Positions 1-7,256 of a stretch of 64,000 nucleotides of DNA are shown here, piece by piece (within the stretch, counting starts at the first letter, position 1; every line of letters starts with the position of its first letter). Source of the DNA: Hoeflea sp. (GTDB lineage: Bacteria > Pseudomonadota > Alphaproteobacteria > Rhizobiales > Rhizobiaceae); NCBI RefSeq assembly GCF_014359905.1, contig NZ_JACIYP010000010.1, positions 22,456 to 86,455 of the forward strand, read 5' to 3'. The translations under genes were made by a program, and so were the position numbers. The notes beneath the pieces were generated by a model, which searched no databases, was not told where the DNA came from, and worked only from the letters and a program-made list of their open reading frames with translations.

Positions 1-273
1 ATCGGCAACGAGGTCGGCCATGCCAGCCTCCGTGACATCGTCGGTAGGCCGCCGGTCCTCAAGACGCTCATGGAGCGGGTGCGGGGTGGGACCGAGCTGG
101 ATCGCCGCCAGGCCTACCTTGAGGCTATCGCCAACGGTGTCCCCAGTGTCTTTGCGGAGAGACTGCTTGACCCCGATTATGTCGCGCCAGAACCACGCGT
201 CTATCGGCGAAACAAGCCGCCGCGACCAGTGTTGGCCAAATCACGGTCGGCCTTCGTGTACGCTACTCATTGA
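1..273 (+). CDS. 3' end of a gene cut by the window edge, unknown function
   Basis: Frame 1 is open from the first base of the window to a TGA at 271-273, so this is the last 90 codons of a longer gene. The ORF-track start at 70 (MERVRGGTEL) is probably internal. The visible tail is charged and rich in Arg and Pro (for example RRNKPPRPVLAKSR) and shows no motif I recognise. It has no detectable relation to the GNAT and FKBP genes downstream. Whether it is intact cannot be judged without upstream sequence. Confidence 0.45.
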   Translation: MGNEVGHASLRDIVGRPPVLKTLMERVRGGTELDRRQAYLEAIANGVPSVFAERLLDPDYVAPEPRVYRRNKPPRPVLAKSRSAFVYATH

Positions 274-364
274 GCCAGCAGCGAGCTTATTCGGCCTCGA
301 CCGAGCAATGCTCCCTATCCCCTCTCGGAACCTCCCCGCGACTCAGATAAGGTGAAATCTGCCT

Positions 365-811
365 TCAAATTACGCGATTCATACAGCCGGAAGCTGCACC
401 ATATATTGGGGTGCCGGAGCTAACGGGATAAGCCGTATTGATATTTAATTTTTTACTGACAGATTGCCAAAGTTCAGGTGGATTACTCGCCAATCTAGGC
501 GTCTCGGTGATTAAGTTTAGGCCTACTAGAGCGTATTTTTTGTTATCACCTTTGGCAGAAGGGTGCGCGTAGGTTCCTTGTTCGACACCGATAATTTTTC
601 CTTCTTCGCAAAGCCCCAGAAATGCATTCTTGGGGCAGGGTTTCATTCGTGAATAATTTGGTTCTGTCGAATCAGGTTTGTCCGGCCAAATGTCCTTGGC
701 CGCTTGCACCCACGCTTCTTGAGGGGTTTGCCGAGACTTCGTGTTTTGCAGTGCCTTCGCTGCTTTGATTGCAGCTTCTCCATATTTACCGAAGTTCTCA
801 ACACTTTTCAT
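365..811 (-). CDS. small conserved protein of unknown function (DUF6979-like)
   Basis: The 148-residue product has an N-terminal part reading KYGEAAIKAAKAL and then CPKNAFLGLCEEGKIIGV. I associate this pattern, from memory, with the DUF6979 family of small uncharacterised bacterial proteins; that assignment is tentative. I chose the ATG at 811 because GTGGAG lies 10 nt upstream; the ORF-track start is a TTG six codons earlier. The gene and its surroundings (about 400-860) are visibly more AT-rich than the rest of the window, and it stands alone, facing a truncated gene. This suggests recent acquisition. No catalytic motif or membrane segment is visible. Confidence 0.6.
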   Translation of the reverse strand: MKSVENFGKYGEAAIKAAKALQNTKSRQTPQEAWVQAAKDIWPDKPDSTEPNYSRMKPCPKNAFLGLCEEGKIIGVEQGTYAHPSAKGDNKKYALVGLNLITETPRLASNPPELWQSVSKKLNINTAYPVSSGTPIYGAASGCMNRVI

Positions 812-978
812 CAGTGCAATGCTCCACAATTGTCCAAAAATTTGTATCGGACAGGATAACCAAAATCAGATTGGCTGCAATTCGCGGTGAACTGAAGCCG
901 CCACACCCGCTCGGGCCGCGTGGCGCTGTGGATAATAGCTGCGGCCATGGTCTGGATCGCGCTTGCCCTCCACCCCAT

Positions 979-1419
979 ATGGTAGGGATGGTCTCGTACC
1001 GCCCGATTTCTCTCGATGACACCGACATGCACCCCCTGGCCGACGAAGCCTGGGAAGACGGCTATCCCTTTGTCGAGCGCATGCTGCAAGACTGGAGGTT
1101 GGGCGAAAACCGCTTCGACGGCCCGGGCGCGCGGCTGATCGGCGCCTTCGAGGGCGACCGGCCGATCGGCTTCTGCGGCCTGTGCCGCGATCCTTTCACG
1201 GACGAGAATGTCGGCCGCCTTCGCCATCTCTATGTCGATCGCGGCCATCGCCATGCAGGCGTCGCCAAGGCGCTGGTGGCGCAGGCGCTTGACGGCGCCG
1301 CCATCTGGTTCCCGCGCGTCCGCCTGCGCGCCACGCCGGCGTCGCGGACCTTCTACGAGCATCTGGGCTTCCACACGGTCGACGAGGCCGACGCCACCCA
1401 CACGCTGCGGCTGCGGTGA
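979..1419 (+). CDS. GNAT family N-acetyltransferase
   Basis: The product is a 146-residue GNAT-fold acetyltransferase, which would move an acetyl group from acetyl-CoA to an unidentified amine. The core reads IGAFEGDRPIGFCGL (beta strands 2-4), then LRHLYVDRGHRHAGVAKAL, the acetyl-CoA loop in an R-x-x-G-V/I-A form, and RTFYEHLGF, the usual C-terminal F-Y-x-x-x-G-F segment. The ORF track extends about 70 codons upstream into unrelated sequence; I take the ATG at 979, and an in-frame ATG at 988 is equally possible because no clear ribosome site decides it. Substrate unknown; it is monocistronic. Confidence 0.75.
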   Translation: MVGMVSYRPISLDDTDMHPLADEAWEDGYPFVERMLQDWRLGENRFDGPGARLIGAFEGDRPIGFCGLCRDPFTDENVGRLRHLYVDRGHRHAGVAKALVAQALDGAAIWFPRVRLRATPASRTFYEHLGFHTVDEADATHTLRLR

Positions 1420-1682
1420 TGCCGGCCGGATCGGCCAGGCCCGGATGGGCCGGGTCGGGACGAGCAGGCACGGCGATGAGGCCGGAGCGCGCCGCCGGAT
1501 TTGCAATTCGAGCCCGTTTCCCGCAAACTGGCGCCTGGTTCGGCCATCAAGCGCCGGGCCAACATTCGCCGACGGCAGCATCTGCGCCGTCAGGGCAGGA
1601 AACCCGGCAGCGGGATGCAAGCCGCACCCCGATCCGTGACAGCACGGACGCGCCGGGACAGACACAAGCATTGGATACACAT

Positions 1683-2120
1683 ATGAGCGAGGCCAAATCC
1701 GGCGACACCGTGCGGATCAATTATACCGGCAAACTGACAGACGGCACCAGGTTCGACAGTTCCGAGGGACGCGAGCCGCTTGAATTCCAGGTGGGCGCCG
1801 GCCAGATCATCAGCGGTCTTGACCGCGAAGTCGAGGGCATGAAGGTCGGCGACAAGCAGACCGTGACCGTTCCGGCCGAAGAGGCCTACGGCGCCCATGA
1901 CTCGGCGAAGGTGCAGAAGGTTCCGCGCAACGCCCTGCCGCCGGAAATCGAGCCGCAGCAAGGCATGCAGCTTCAGGCCCGCACGCCCGATGGCGGGCAG
2001 GTGCCGCTCGTCGTCACTGCCGTCGAGGCGGAGGAAATCACCGTCGACGCCAACCATCCCCTGGCCGGCCAGGACCTTGTGTTCGACATCGAAGTCGTCG
2101 AGATCGTCAAGGCGGCCTGA
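1683..2120 (+). CDS. SlyD-like FKBP-type peptidyl-prolyl isomerase
   Basis: The 145-residue protein catalyses cis-trans isomerisation of X-Pro bonds and probably acts as a cytoplasmic folding helper. It opens with GDTVRINYTGKLTDGT and contains GQIISGLDREVEGM and PAEEAYG, all typical of the FKBP fold. An insert-in-flap region follows (KVQKVPRNALP), and the end reads VDANHPLAGQDLVFDIEV, the hallmark of SlyD-type enzymes. The His/Cys-rich metal-binding tail of enteric SlyD is absent. The ATG at 1683 is chosen because the family starts just before GDxVxxxYTG; the ORF-track N-terminus is non-homologous read-through. The 260 bases upstream hold no gene that I can see. Confidence 0.85.
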   Translation: MSEAKSGDTVRINYTGKLTDGTRFDSSEGREPLEFQVGAGQIISGLDREVEGMKVGDKQTVTVPAEEAYGAHDSAKVQKVPRNALPPEIEPQQGMQLQARTPDGGQVPLVVTAVEAEEITVDANHPLAGQDLVFDIEVVEIVKAA

Positions 2121-2302
2121 GCGCACGAGACCTGGACAACCCGGCCAGGTGCCGGGTTGTCTGTCCGCTTCGGAAGACAGCTCCTGTCGCGGCCCGCCGC
2201 CCGGGCAAATGGGCGGATGCGCCGGTGGTCAGCCGCGTTTGACTGCACTGCATGCAATGCCTGCATTGCAGTCACGATCAAACCCGTCGACGAGGAGGCT
2301 CC

Positions 2303-2407
2303 CTGGCAACACGGACCATCCGCAATCTCGACGATTCCATCAAGCAGGCCCTGCGCGAACGCGCCGCCCGCCATGGCGTGTCCATGGAGCTTGGAAAAAT
2401 TTCCTGA
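2303..2407 (+). pseudogene. remnant of a FitA-type ribbon-helix-helix antitoxin
   Basis: This frame reads TRTIRNLDDSIKQALRERAA and then RHGVSMELGKIS before a stop. It is clearly related to the first 35 residues of the antitoxin domain at 2608 (LTIRNLDETAKQRLRERAAR). A GAGGAGG ribosome site sits at the right distance in front, but the start codon position now reads CTG, and the reading frame ends about 45 residues short of a full antitoxin. I read it as a truncated paralogue of the neighbouring gene, probably from an old duplication or a second toxin-antitoxin pair. No PIN-domain toxin follows. Confidence 0.65.
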
Positions 2408-2558
2408 ACCGCAGTCTGCCAAGCCAAGCGTGGAGGCATTGCTTCATTCTTTGTGAGGCGGTGCACTGCGCCGATCGCGGTTTCACCCTATTTTCCCGTT
2501 GCTCGCCCCTTTTGCCATTTCGCTCGAACGCGATTAAGGGATTGCACGGCAGCAGATC

Positions 2559-2589
2559 ATCATGAAATATGATTGCAATGAAATCATTG
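2559..2589. promoter_or_regulatory. two tandem palindromes upstream of the antitoxin-coaBC fusion
   Basis: Two AT-rich palindromes lie 19-49 bases before the start codon: ATCAT-GAAAT-ATGAT (2559-2573) and CAATGA-AA-TCATTG (2576-2589). Both share the core ATGAAAT. Ribbon-helix-helix antitoxins of the FitA/VapB class repress their own promoters by binding paired inverted repeats of this size, so these are candidate operators for the N-terminal domain of the gene that follows. Binding is inferred. Confidence 0.45.
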
Positions 2590-2607
2590 TGTCTCTGCGA
2601 GTAGTCC

Positions 2608-4083
2608 ATGGCAAGCCTGACAATCCGAAATCTCGATGAAACCGCGAAGCAGCGGCTGCGTGAGCGCGCCGCGCGCAACGGCCGATCCATGGAAGAGGAA
2701 ATGCGGGTCATACTGACCGAACTCGAAGGCGGCGATGAAGCCGGTGAAAATCATGGAGACGACGCGGCACGTGGATCGTTCTACAATCGTGGCCGCGCCG
2801 TGGTCGAGCCGCTTGGCGGTGTCGAACTTGATCTGCCGCCGCGCGAAGACATGGCGGTTTCGCCCCTGTCCACGGTCGGAAAGCCCCTCGCCGGCAAACG
2901 CATCCTGCTCATCCTCTCCGGCGGCATCGCCGCCTACAAGTCGCTCGACCTGATCCGCCGCCTGCGCGACCGCGGCGCGTCCGTGCGGCCGCTGATGACG
3001 GCGGCCGCGCAGCAGTTCGTGACGCCGCTCGCCGTCGGCGCGCTTGCCGCCGATCACGTCTACACCGACCTGTTCTCGCGCGAGGACGAGCAGGATGTCG
3101 GCCACATCCGGCTCGCGCGCGATTGTGACCTGATCTGCGTGGCGCCCGCCACGGCCGACCTGATGGCGAAACTCGCCCATGGCCTGGCCAACGACCTCGC
3201 CTCCACAGTGCTGCTCGCCACCAACCGCAAGGTTCTTGTCGCGCCGGCCATGAACCCGGCGATGTGGGCCCATCCCGCCACCCGCCGCAATGTCGAAACG
3301 CTCAGGCGCGACGGCGTCCATTTCATCGGCCCGATGTCAGGCGAAATGGCCGAATCCGGCGAAGCCGGCGAGGGCCGCATGGCCGAGCCGCTGGACATCG
3401 CCGCCGCGATCGGGGCGCTGCTCGACGATGCGCCCAAGCCGCTTGCCGGCAGGACCGCCATCGTCACCTCCGGCCCGACCCACGAGCCGATCGACCCGGT
3501 GCGCTACATCGCCAACCGCTCGTCCGGCAAGCAGGGCCACGCCATCGCCGGCGCCCTCGCCCGGCTCGGTGCCCGCGTCACGCTGGTCTCGGGTCCGGTG
3601 ACCATCCCCGATCCGGCCGGGGTCGATGTCGTCCGGGTGGAAAGCGCCGCCGACATGCTCGCCGCCGTGACATCGGCGCTGCCCGCCGACATCGCCGTCT
3701 TCGTCGCCGCCGTCGCCGACTGGCGCGTCGCCACCGCCGCCGGCGACAAGATCAAGAAGAAGGAGGGCGAGGGTCCCGCGCCGCTCCAACTCACAGAGAA
3801 CCCCGACATCCTGAGGACCATAGGCCATCACCAGAACCGGCCCCGCATCGTGGTCGGCTTCGCCGCCGAAACCGCCGACGTCATCGGCAACGCGCAAGCC
3901 AAGCTCGCCCGCAAGGGCGCCGATTTCATCGTGGCCAACGACGTCTCGCCCCAGACCGGCATCATGGGCGGCGACCGCAACCGCGTCCGCATCGTCTCGA
4001 AGGACGGCGTCGAGGACTGGCCGGATCTGAGCAAGGCCGAGGTCGCCGAACGGCTGGCGAAGCGAATCGCCGCGGCCTTCTAG
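2608..4083 (+). CDS. coaBC: FitA-type antitoxin domain fused to CoaBC (phosphopantothenoylcysteine synthetase/decarboxylase)
   Basis: This one uninterrupted 491-residue frame holds two proteins. Residues 1 to about 85 are a complete FitA-like antitoxin: the ribbon-helix-helix part (LTIRNLDETAKQRLRERAAR, then EEEMRVIL) and the toxin-binding tail VELDLPPRED. From about residue 90 it is a full-length CoaBC: SGGIAAYK flavin site, PAMNPAMW decarboxylase motif, TSGPTHEPIDPVRYI, AVADWR and KIKKKEG of the synthetase half. CoaBC couples cysteine to 4'-phosphopantothenate and decarboxylates the product, two steps of coenzyme A synthesis. An ATG at residue 82 (MAVSPLSTV) could give free CoaBC but has only a weak ribosome site. 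No FitB toxin gene is present, so coaBC occupies the place of the toxin. Confidence 0.9.
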   Translation: MASLTIRNLDETAKQRLRERAARNGRSMEEEMRVILTELEGGDEAGENHGDDAARGSFYNRGRAVVEPLGGVELDLPPREDMAVSPLSTVGKPLAGKRILLILSGGIAAYKSLDLIRRLRDRGASVRPLMTAAAQQFVTPLAVGALAADHVYTDLFSREDEQDVGHIRLARDCDLICVAPATADLMAKLAHGLANDLASTVLLATNRKVLVAPAMNPAMWAHPATRRNVETLRRDGVHFIGPMSGEMAESGEAGEGRMAEPLDIAAAIGALLDDAPKPLAGRTAIVTSGPTHEPIDPVRYIANRSSGKQGHAIAGALARLGARVTLVSGPVTIPDPAGVDVVRVESAADMLAAVTSALPADIAVFVAAVADWRVATAAGDKIKKKEGEGPAPLQLTENPDILRTIGHHQNRPRIVVGFAAETADVIGNAQAKLARKGADFIVANDVSPQTGIMGGDRNRVRIVSKDGVEDWPDLSKAEVAERLAKRIAAAF

Positions 4084-4111
4084 CTGGCAAGGCAGCGCCC
4101 CGGGTCCCCAA

Positions 4112-4277
4112 CCTCCCCCTTGAGGGGCGGTCGGAGAAGCAAGCGCCAGCGCAGCTGATCCGGGTGGGGGTAGGGAGCTGGCCGCGAGCGCTGGCATGGA
4201 CCGTCACGACCGCTCACCCCCACCGGCTCTGCCCGCCCTTTGGGCGGTCAATCGCCTGCCTCCCCTCAAGGGGGAGG
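4112..4277. repeat. palindromic intergenic repeat with 16-bp perfect terminal inverted repeats
   Basis: The segment begins CCTCCCCCTTGAGGGG (4112-4127) and ends with its exact reverse complement (4262-4277). The interior holds further G/C-rich inverted segments, for example CTGCCCGCCC-tt-TGGGCGG. The organisation resembles the intergenic mosaic or REP/RIME-type elements common in Hyphomicrobiales genomes. It carries no protein gene. It separates coaBC from a partial copy of its own 3' end. Confidence 0.65.
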
Positions 4278-4290
4278 CAGGAATGCCGGC

Positions 4291-4422
4291 GTGATCGCCA
4301 ATGCCCAGGCCAAGCTTGCCCGCAAGGGCGCCGATTTCATCGCCTCGAAGGCTGGCGTCGAGGATTGGCCGGATCTGAGCAAGGGCGAGGTCGCCCACCC
4401 GCTGGCGGAGAATCTGTCCTGA
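4291..4422 (+). pseudogene. partial duplicate of the coaBC 3' end
   Basis: The frame reads IANAQAKLARKGADFIASK and then GVEDWPDLSKGEVA, nearly the same as the CoaBC C-terminus (IGNAQAKLARKGADFIV, later GVEDWPDLSKAEVA). About 66 bases that lie between those blocks in the intact gene are missing here, and the end has drifted to ENLS before a stop. It has no start of its own. It abuts the palindromic repeat, which suggests the repeat landed in or mediated a tandem duplication of the coaBC end. Confidence 0.75.
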
Positions 4423-4452
4423 TGACACGAATGCTTCCGACATTCAGTGGTT

Positions 4453-5052
4453 CTAGGAATTCTCGATGTTTCCGAGGCGCCTCTTGATCTGCACGTCCGG
4501 CGGAGCGCGCAATGTTTGCAGGATCACGCAACTCCTTTCCGCGGCATCGAGCAACGCGTTCAGATGCAAGTCTGACAATGCGCTTTCGGTCTTCAGTTCT
4601 ACCTCGATGCTCGCGGTTTGAAAGCCGACTGGAACGTTTTCTCCGGTCATCAAGGTCCCCCGTACATCTGCACCAAGACCAACCCGCACTTCGAGATGCG
4701 CCAGCTTGATCGACTTCAGATTGGCAATCATGCGAATGGCGGTATCAAGACAGCTTGCAAGCGATGCGGCGAGGATTTCCCCTGGGCAGGGGAAATCGCT
4801 TTCGCCTCCCACGGCCGCGTGAACGGAGACGGGAATATCCACGGGAATGCCTTCGCCGCAGACGACATGCGTATGGATGGGGTGCTTCGCGGGAACTTCG
4901 GCGTCCACGGTATGGGCGCGATCAACCACCCAGGCAGACCCGGGGGCATCATGATAGTGCTTGCGCAGAGGCATCTGCCTTTCGAGAACTGCAATGGGCG
5001 TCCCGCCGGTGAAGGGCCGGATTTGGTCGAGGTGTGTGCGGTCCATCGTCAT
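4453..5052 (-). CDS. OsmC family peroxiredoxin-like protein
   Basis: The 199-residue product belongs to the OsmC/Ohr family, which reduces organic hydroperoxides through a two-cysteine site. Both expected cysteines are visible, in SLASCLDTAIRM and in AERSCVILQTL, and CPGEILAASLASC matches the family's helix. The start at 5052 is supported by GGGGAG 7 nt upstream and by an ATGA overlap with the stop of the small ORF in front. It is divergent from the HxlR regulator at 5277, the usual arrangement for a redox-responsive HxlR and its target. Induction by electrophiles or peroxide is inferred. Confidence 0.8.
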   Translation of the reverse strand: MTMDRTHLDQIRPFTGGTPIAVLERQMPLRKHYHDAPGSAWVVDRAHTVDAEVPAKHPIHTHVVCGEGIPVDIPVSVHAAVGGESDFPCPGEILAASLASCLDTAIRMIANLKSIKLAHLEVRVGLGADVRGTLMTGENVPVGFQTASIEVELKTESALSDLHLNALLDAAERSCVILQTLRAPPDVQIKRRLGNIENS

Positions 5053-5126
5053 TTGACCGCTCCCCGCCCGGACCCCGGGCCGTCTACATCGCGCTGAACC
5101 AGGCCGTGCGTGATGAATCGGTTCAT
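5049..5126 (-). CDS. 25-residue leader ORF translationally coupled to osmC-like gene
   Basis: A short frame, MNRFITHGLVQRDVDGPG and seven more residues, starts behind a strong AAAGGAG site 6 nt upstream and ends in a TGA that overlaps the ATG of the OsmC gene (ATGA). It could be a real leader peptide that sets translation of the OsmC gene, or the stump of an older upstream gene. The sequence has no recognisable motif. Too short to judge by codon use. Confidence 0.4.
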   Translation of the reverse strand: MNRFITHGLVQRDVDGPGSGRGAVK

Positions 5127-5225
5127 GGCGAACTCCTTTCCCTGTGAAATCCCCCGAAAACCCGGGCCGGTCCACACAGTGCGCGCGCCGGATGAGGACG
5201 CATACTTCTCCATGCGTAGCAAACC

Positions 5226-5242
5226 ACTACAAGATCCGTAGT
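5226..5242. promoter_or_regulatory. candidate HxlR operator in the osmC/hxlR divergent gap
   Basis: ACTAC-AAGATCC-GTAGT is a perfect inverted repeat (arms of 5, spacer of 7) in the 150-bp gap between the divergent OsmC and HxlR genes. A further GTAG...ACTAC pair lies just to its left. Repeats of this kind are what HxlR-family dimers bind, so it may control both genes. No binding evidence. Confidence 0.4.
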
Positions 5243-5276
5243 AGTCAGGGACGCGGCCGGCGCGTAGTCTTGATCG

Positions 5277-5981
5277 ATGGAGCACAAAGCCAAAAACAAA
5301 TCGGGAAGCCTGTGCCCGGCTATGGCATCCGCAGAGATACTGGGCGACAAATGGACCTTGCTCCTGCTGCGAGAGCTGTTTCTGGGCACGACCCGGTTCA
5401 GCCGGTTTCAGAAAGCCATCCCGCGCATGTCGCCGTCCATTCTCAGCAAGCGGCTCAAGACGCTGGAGGCCGCGGAGATCATCATTCGAAAGACCGTCCC
5501 GACCGGGCAGGCCGCTGAATACAAGCTCACGCGATGTGGCCGCGAACTTGGCCCCATTGTCGAGAACATGGCCGTCTGGGGCATGCGCTGGCGCAAACGC
5601 AGTATCGCAGCCCAGGATTGTGATCTCGGAGGGTTCATGTGGGATTTTCACCGAACCCTGAATACCCAGGGTCTGCCGGACGGTGAAACGGTGATCCTCG
5701 TGCAGATTTCGGACCGGTCTGAGCTGAATACATGGTGGGTGATTGCGAATGGCGACGCCATCGACCTCTGCCCCGAAGACCCCGGCCATGCCGTGGACAT
5801 CTACCTCACGGCATCGCTGGCGAACCTGATCGCGCTCTGGTTGGGGGACGTCACCGTTCGCGATGCCGTTGACGCCAGGTCCATCTTCCTCGACGGCCCC
5901 AGACATCTGCTGGATTCGGCGCAGGACTGGATGGCGCGGTCCCCGCTGGTTGGAGTGGAGCCTGCGACTTCCACCCGATGA
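5277..5981 (+). CDS. HxlR family winged-helix transcriptional regulator with C-terminal SCP2-like domain
   Basis: The 234-residue product has an HxlR DNA-binding domain at about 10-105: CPAMASAEILGDKWTLLLL at the start, the FSRFQKAIPRMSPSILSKRL recognition region, and a wing with TVPTGQAAEYKLT. The single N-terminal cysteine in SLCPA is at the position used for redox sensing in several HxlR proteins. The extra C-terminal half (about 120-225) resembles the SCP2 sterol-carrier-like domain seen in long HxlR members (DIYLTASLANLIALWLGDVT). It is divergent from the OsmC gene and probably regulates it and itself. Confidence 0.85.
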   Translation: MEHKAKNKSGSLCPAMASAEILGDKWTLLLLRELFLGTTRFSRFQKAIPRMSPSILSKRLKTLEAAEIIIRKTVPTGQAAEYKLTRCGRELGPIVENMAVWGMRWRKRSIAAQDCDLGGFMWDFHRTLNTQGLPDGETVILVQISDRSELNTWWVIANGDAIDLCPEDPGHAVDIYLTASLANLIALWLGDVTVRDAVDARSIFLDGPRHLLDSAQDWMARSPLVGVEPATSTR

Positions 5982-6082
5982 GGTTCATCGGCAAACAGGT
6001 CCATAGTGGCGGATCGGGCGGATCATTGACATGGCGTCTGATCTGGATTTTGATTGCGAGGCGCAGATGGCAGGGGATACGG

Positions 6083-6916
6083 GTGCCCGAATATCATGAA
6101 CCGGACACGTTCGCCGCACTTGAGAAACGCGAGTGGGCCAAAACCGATGTGGCACAATCCTATGCAAAGGTGTTTGCCAAAGCGGCGGACATGGTTGTTC
6201 CATCCTTGGTTGAGGCCGTCGGAGCCGGTCCTGACATCAATGCACTCGACCTATGCTGCGGCCAAGGCAACGTGGCAGCGGGCCTTCTCAAGGCAGGAGC
6301 TAAGGTCACTGGACTTGATTTCTCACCTGCCATGCTTGAGATGGCGCGGGCAGCGGTTCCAGAGGCTCTGTTTGTAGAAGGCGACGCGATGGCGTTGTGC
6401 TTTGAAGATCAGTCATTTGACGCTGTGACAATTGGGTTTGGGATGCCGCACGTACCGGACCCCCCGAAAGTAGTGGCGGAAGCCCGCCGTGTTCTGCGTC
6501 CTGGCGGTCGGCTGGCGTTTTCTGTGTGGTGTGGGCCAGAAGTTGACACTGCTCTTGGCTATGTTTTTGGCGCTATAGGTCAACATGGGTCACCAGAGAT
6601 TGCCTTACCTCCGGGGCCGGGTGCGACGGATTATGCTGATCCCACGCTGGCCTTTTCCGTTCTCGAGACGGCCGGATTTACCAATTGCCGTCAAACTATT
6701 GTCGCGTCCAAGTGGCACGTGAGTGACCCTGGCGCACCCTATGATTTCTTTCTTGAGGGAACAGCCAGAGGCGGTGCTCTCTTGCGTCCGCAACCGTCAG
6801 CGAATGCGGCCGCTATCCGAGCTGCTGTTGTTTCAAAAGTACTGGAAAAGCACGGACAGGGACCTCTATGGGATGTGCCAATTCCAGCGGTCGTGACCGT
6901 AGCGGTGGCTGTCTAA
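6083..6916 (+). CDS. class I SAM-dependent methyltransferase
   Basis: The protein has the Rossmann methyltransferase motifs in order: ALDLCCGQGNVAAGLLKAG (motif I, SAM binding), VTGLDFSPAMLEMARA (motif II), EGDAMALCFEDQSFDAV (motifs III-IV) and EARRVLRPGGRLAFSVW. This is the UbiE/Coq5-like layout, but the substrate is unknown. I favour the GTG at 6083, which has AGGGG 7 nt in front and opens PEYHEPDTFAALEKREW; the ORF-track ATG at 5978 overlaps the HxlR stop and would add 35 residues unlike the family. Base composition here is less GC-rich than in neighbouring core genes, hinting at acquisition. Confidence 0.8.
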   Translation: MPEYHEPDTFAALEKREWAKTDVAQSYAKVFAKAADMVVPSLVEAVGAGPDINALDLCCGQGNVAAGLLKAGAKVTGLDFSPAMLEMARAAVPEALFVEGDAMALCFEDQSFDAVTIGFGMPHVPDPPKVVAEARRVLRPGGRLAFSVWCGPEVDTALGYVFGAIGQHGSPEIALPPGPGATDYADPTLAFSVLETAGFTNCRQTIVASKWHVSDPGAPYDFFLEGTARGGALLRPQPSANAAAIRAAVVSKVLEKHGQGPLWDVPIPAVVTVAVAV

Positions 6917-7256
6917 ATAATATGAGTGATGTGGGGCCTTCATAAAAGCATTCGCTGCCGTTCTTGCCCCAAGCGGCAGCTTGGCCGCAGACCTAAGTCT
7001 TGCCCGCTAGAATGCTGCACGATCTACCAATGGCCGCTCTGGTGGAGCTGCGCCGCGGCGGGTGAGGACAATGTCAGCAAAGGGCCGAAAACGCCGATGA
7101 TGGCTTGGCGACTAAGCTGGGAAAGCGGACGCTGGCTGCAGCCGAGAGCCGAAGCCATTCGATAGGCGCAATCTCGGGGCTGTCCCCTGCGCCCCCGCAA
7201 GTCGGATTGCAGCCTGACGTCGACACATGAAGCACATCTGCAGACGTGTATTTACT
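6917..7256. other. 340-bp gap, no gene recognised
   Basis: This stretch lies between the methyltransferase and the convergent LysR gene. The 79-codon ORF at 6926-7165 has an implausible composition (many Trp and Cys residues) and no motif. I see no terminator hairpin with a T-tract and no repeat copy. Confidence 0.5.

Noticed and set aside
6926-7165. 79-codon ORF after the methyltransferase
   Set aside because: Odd composition with many Trp and Cys, no ribosome site and no motif; probably chance.
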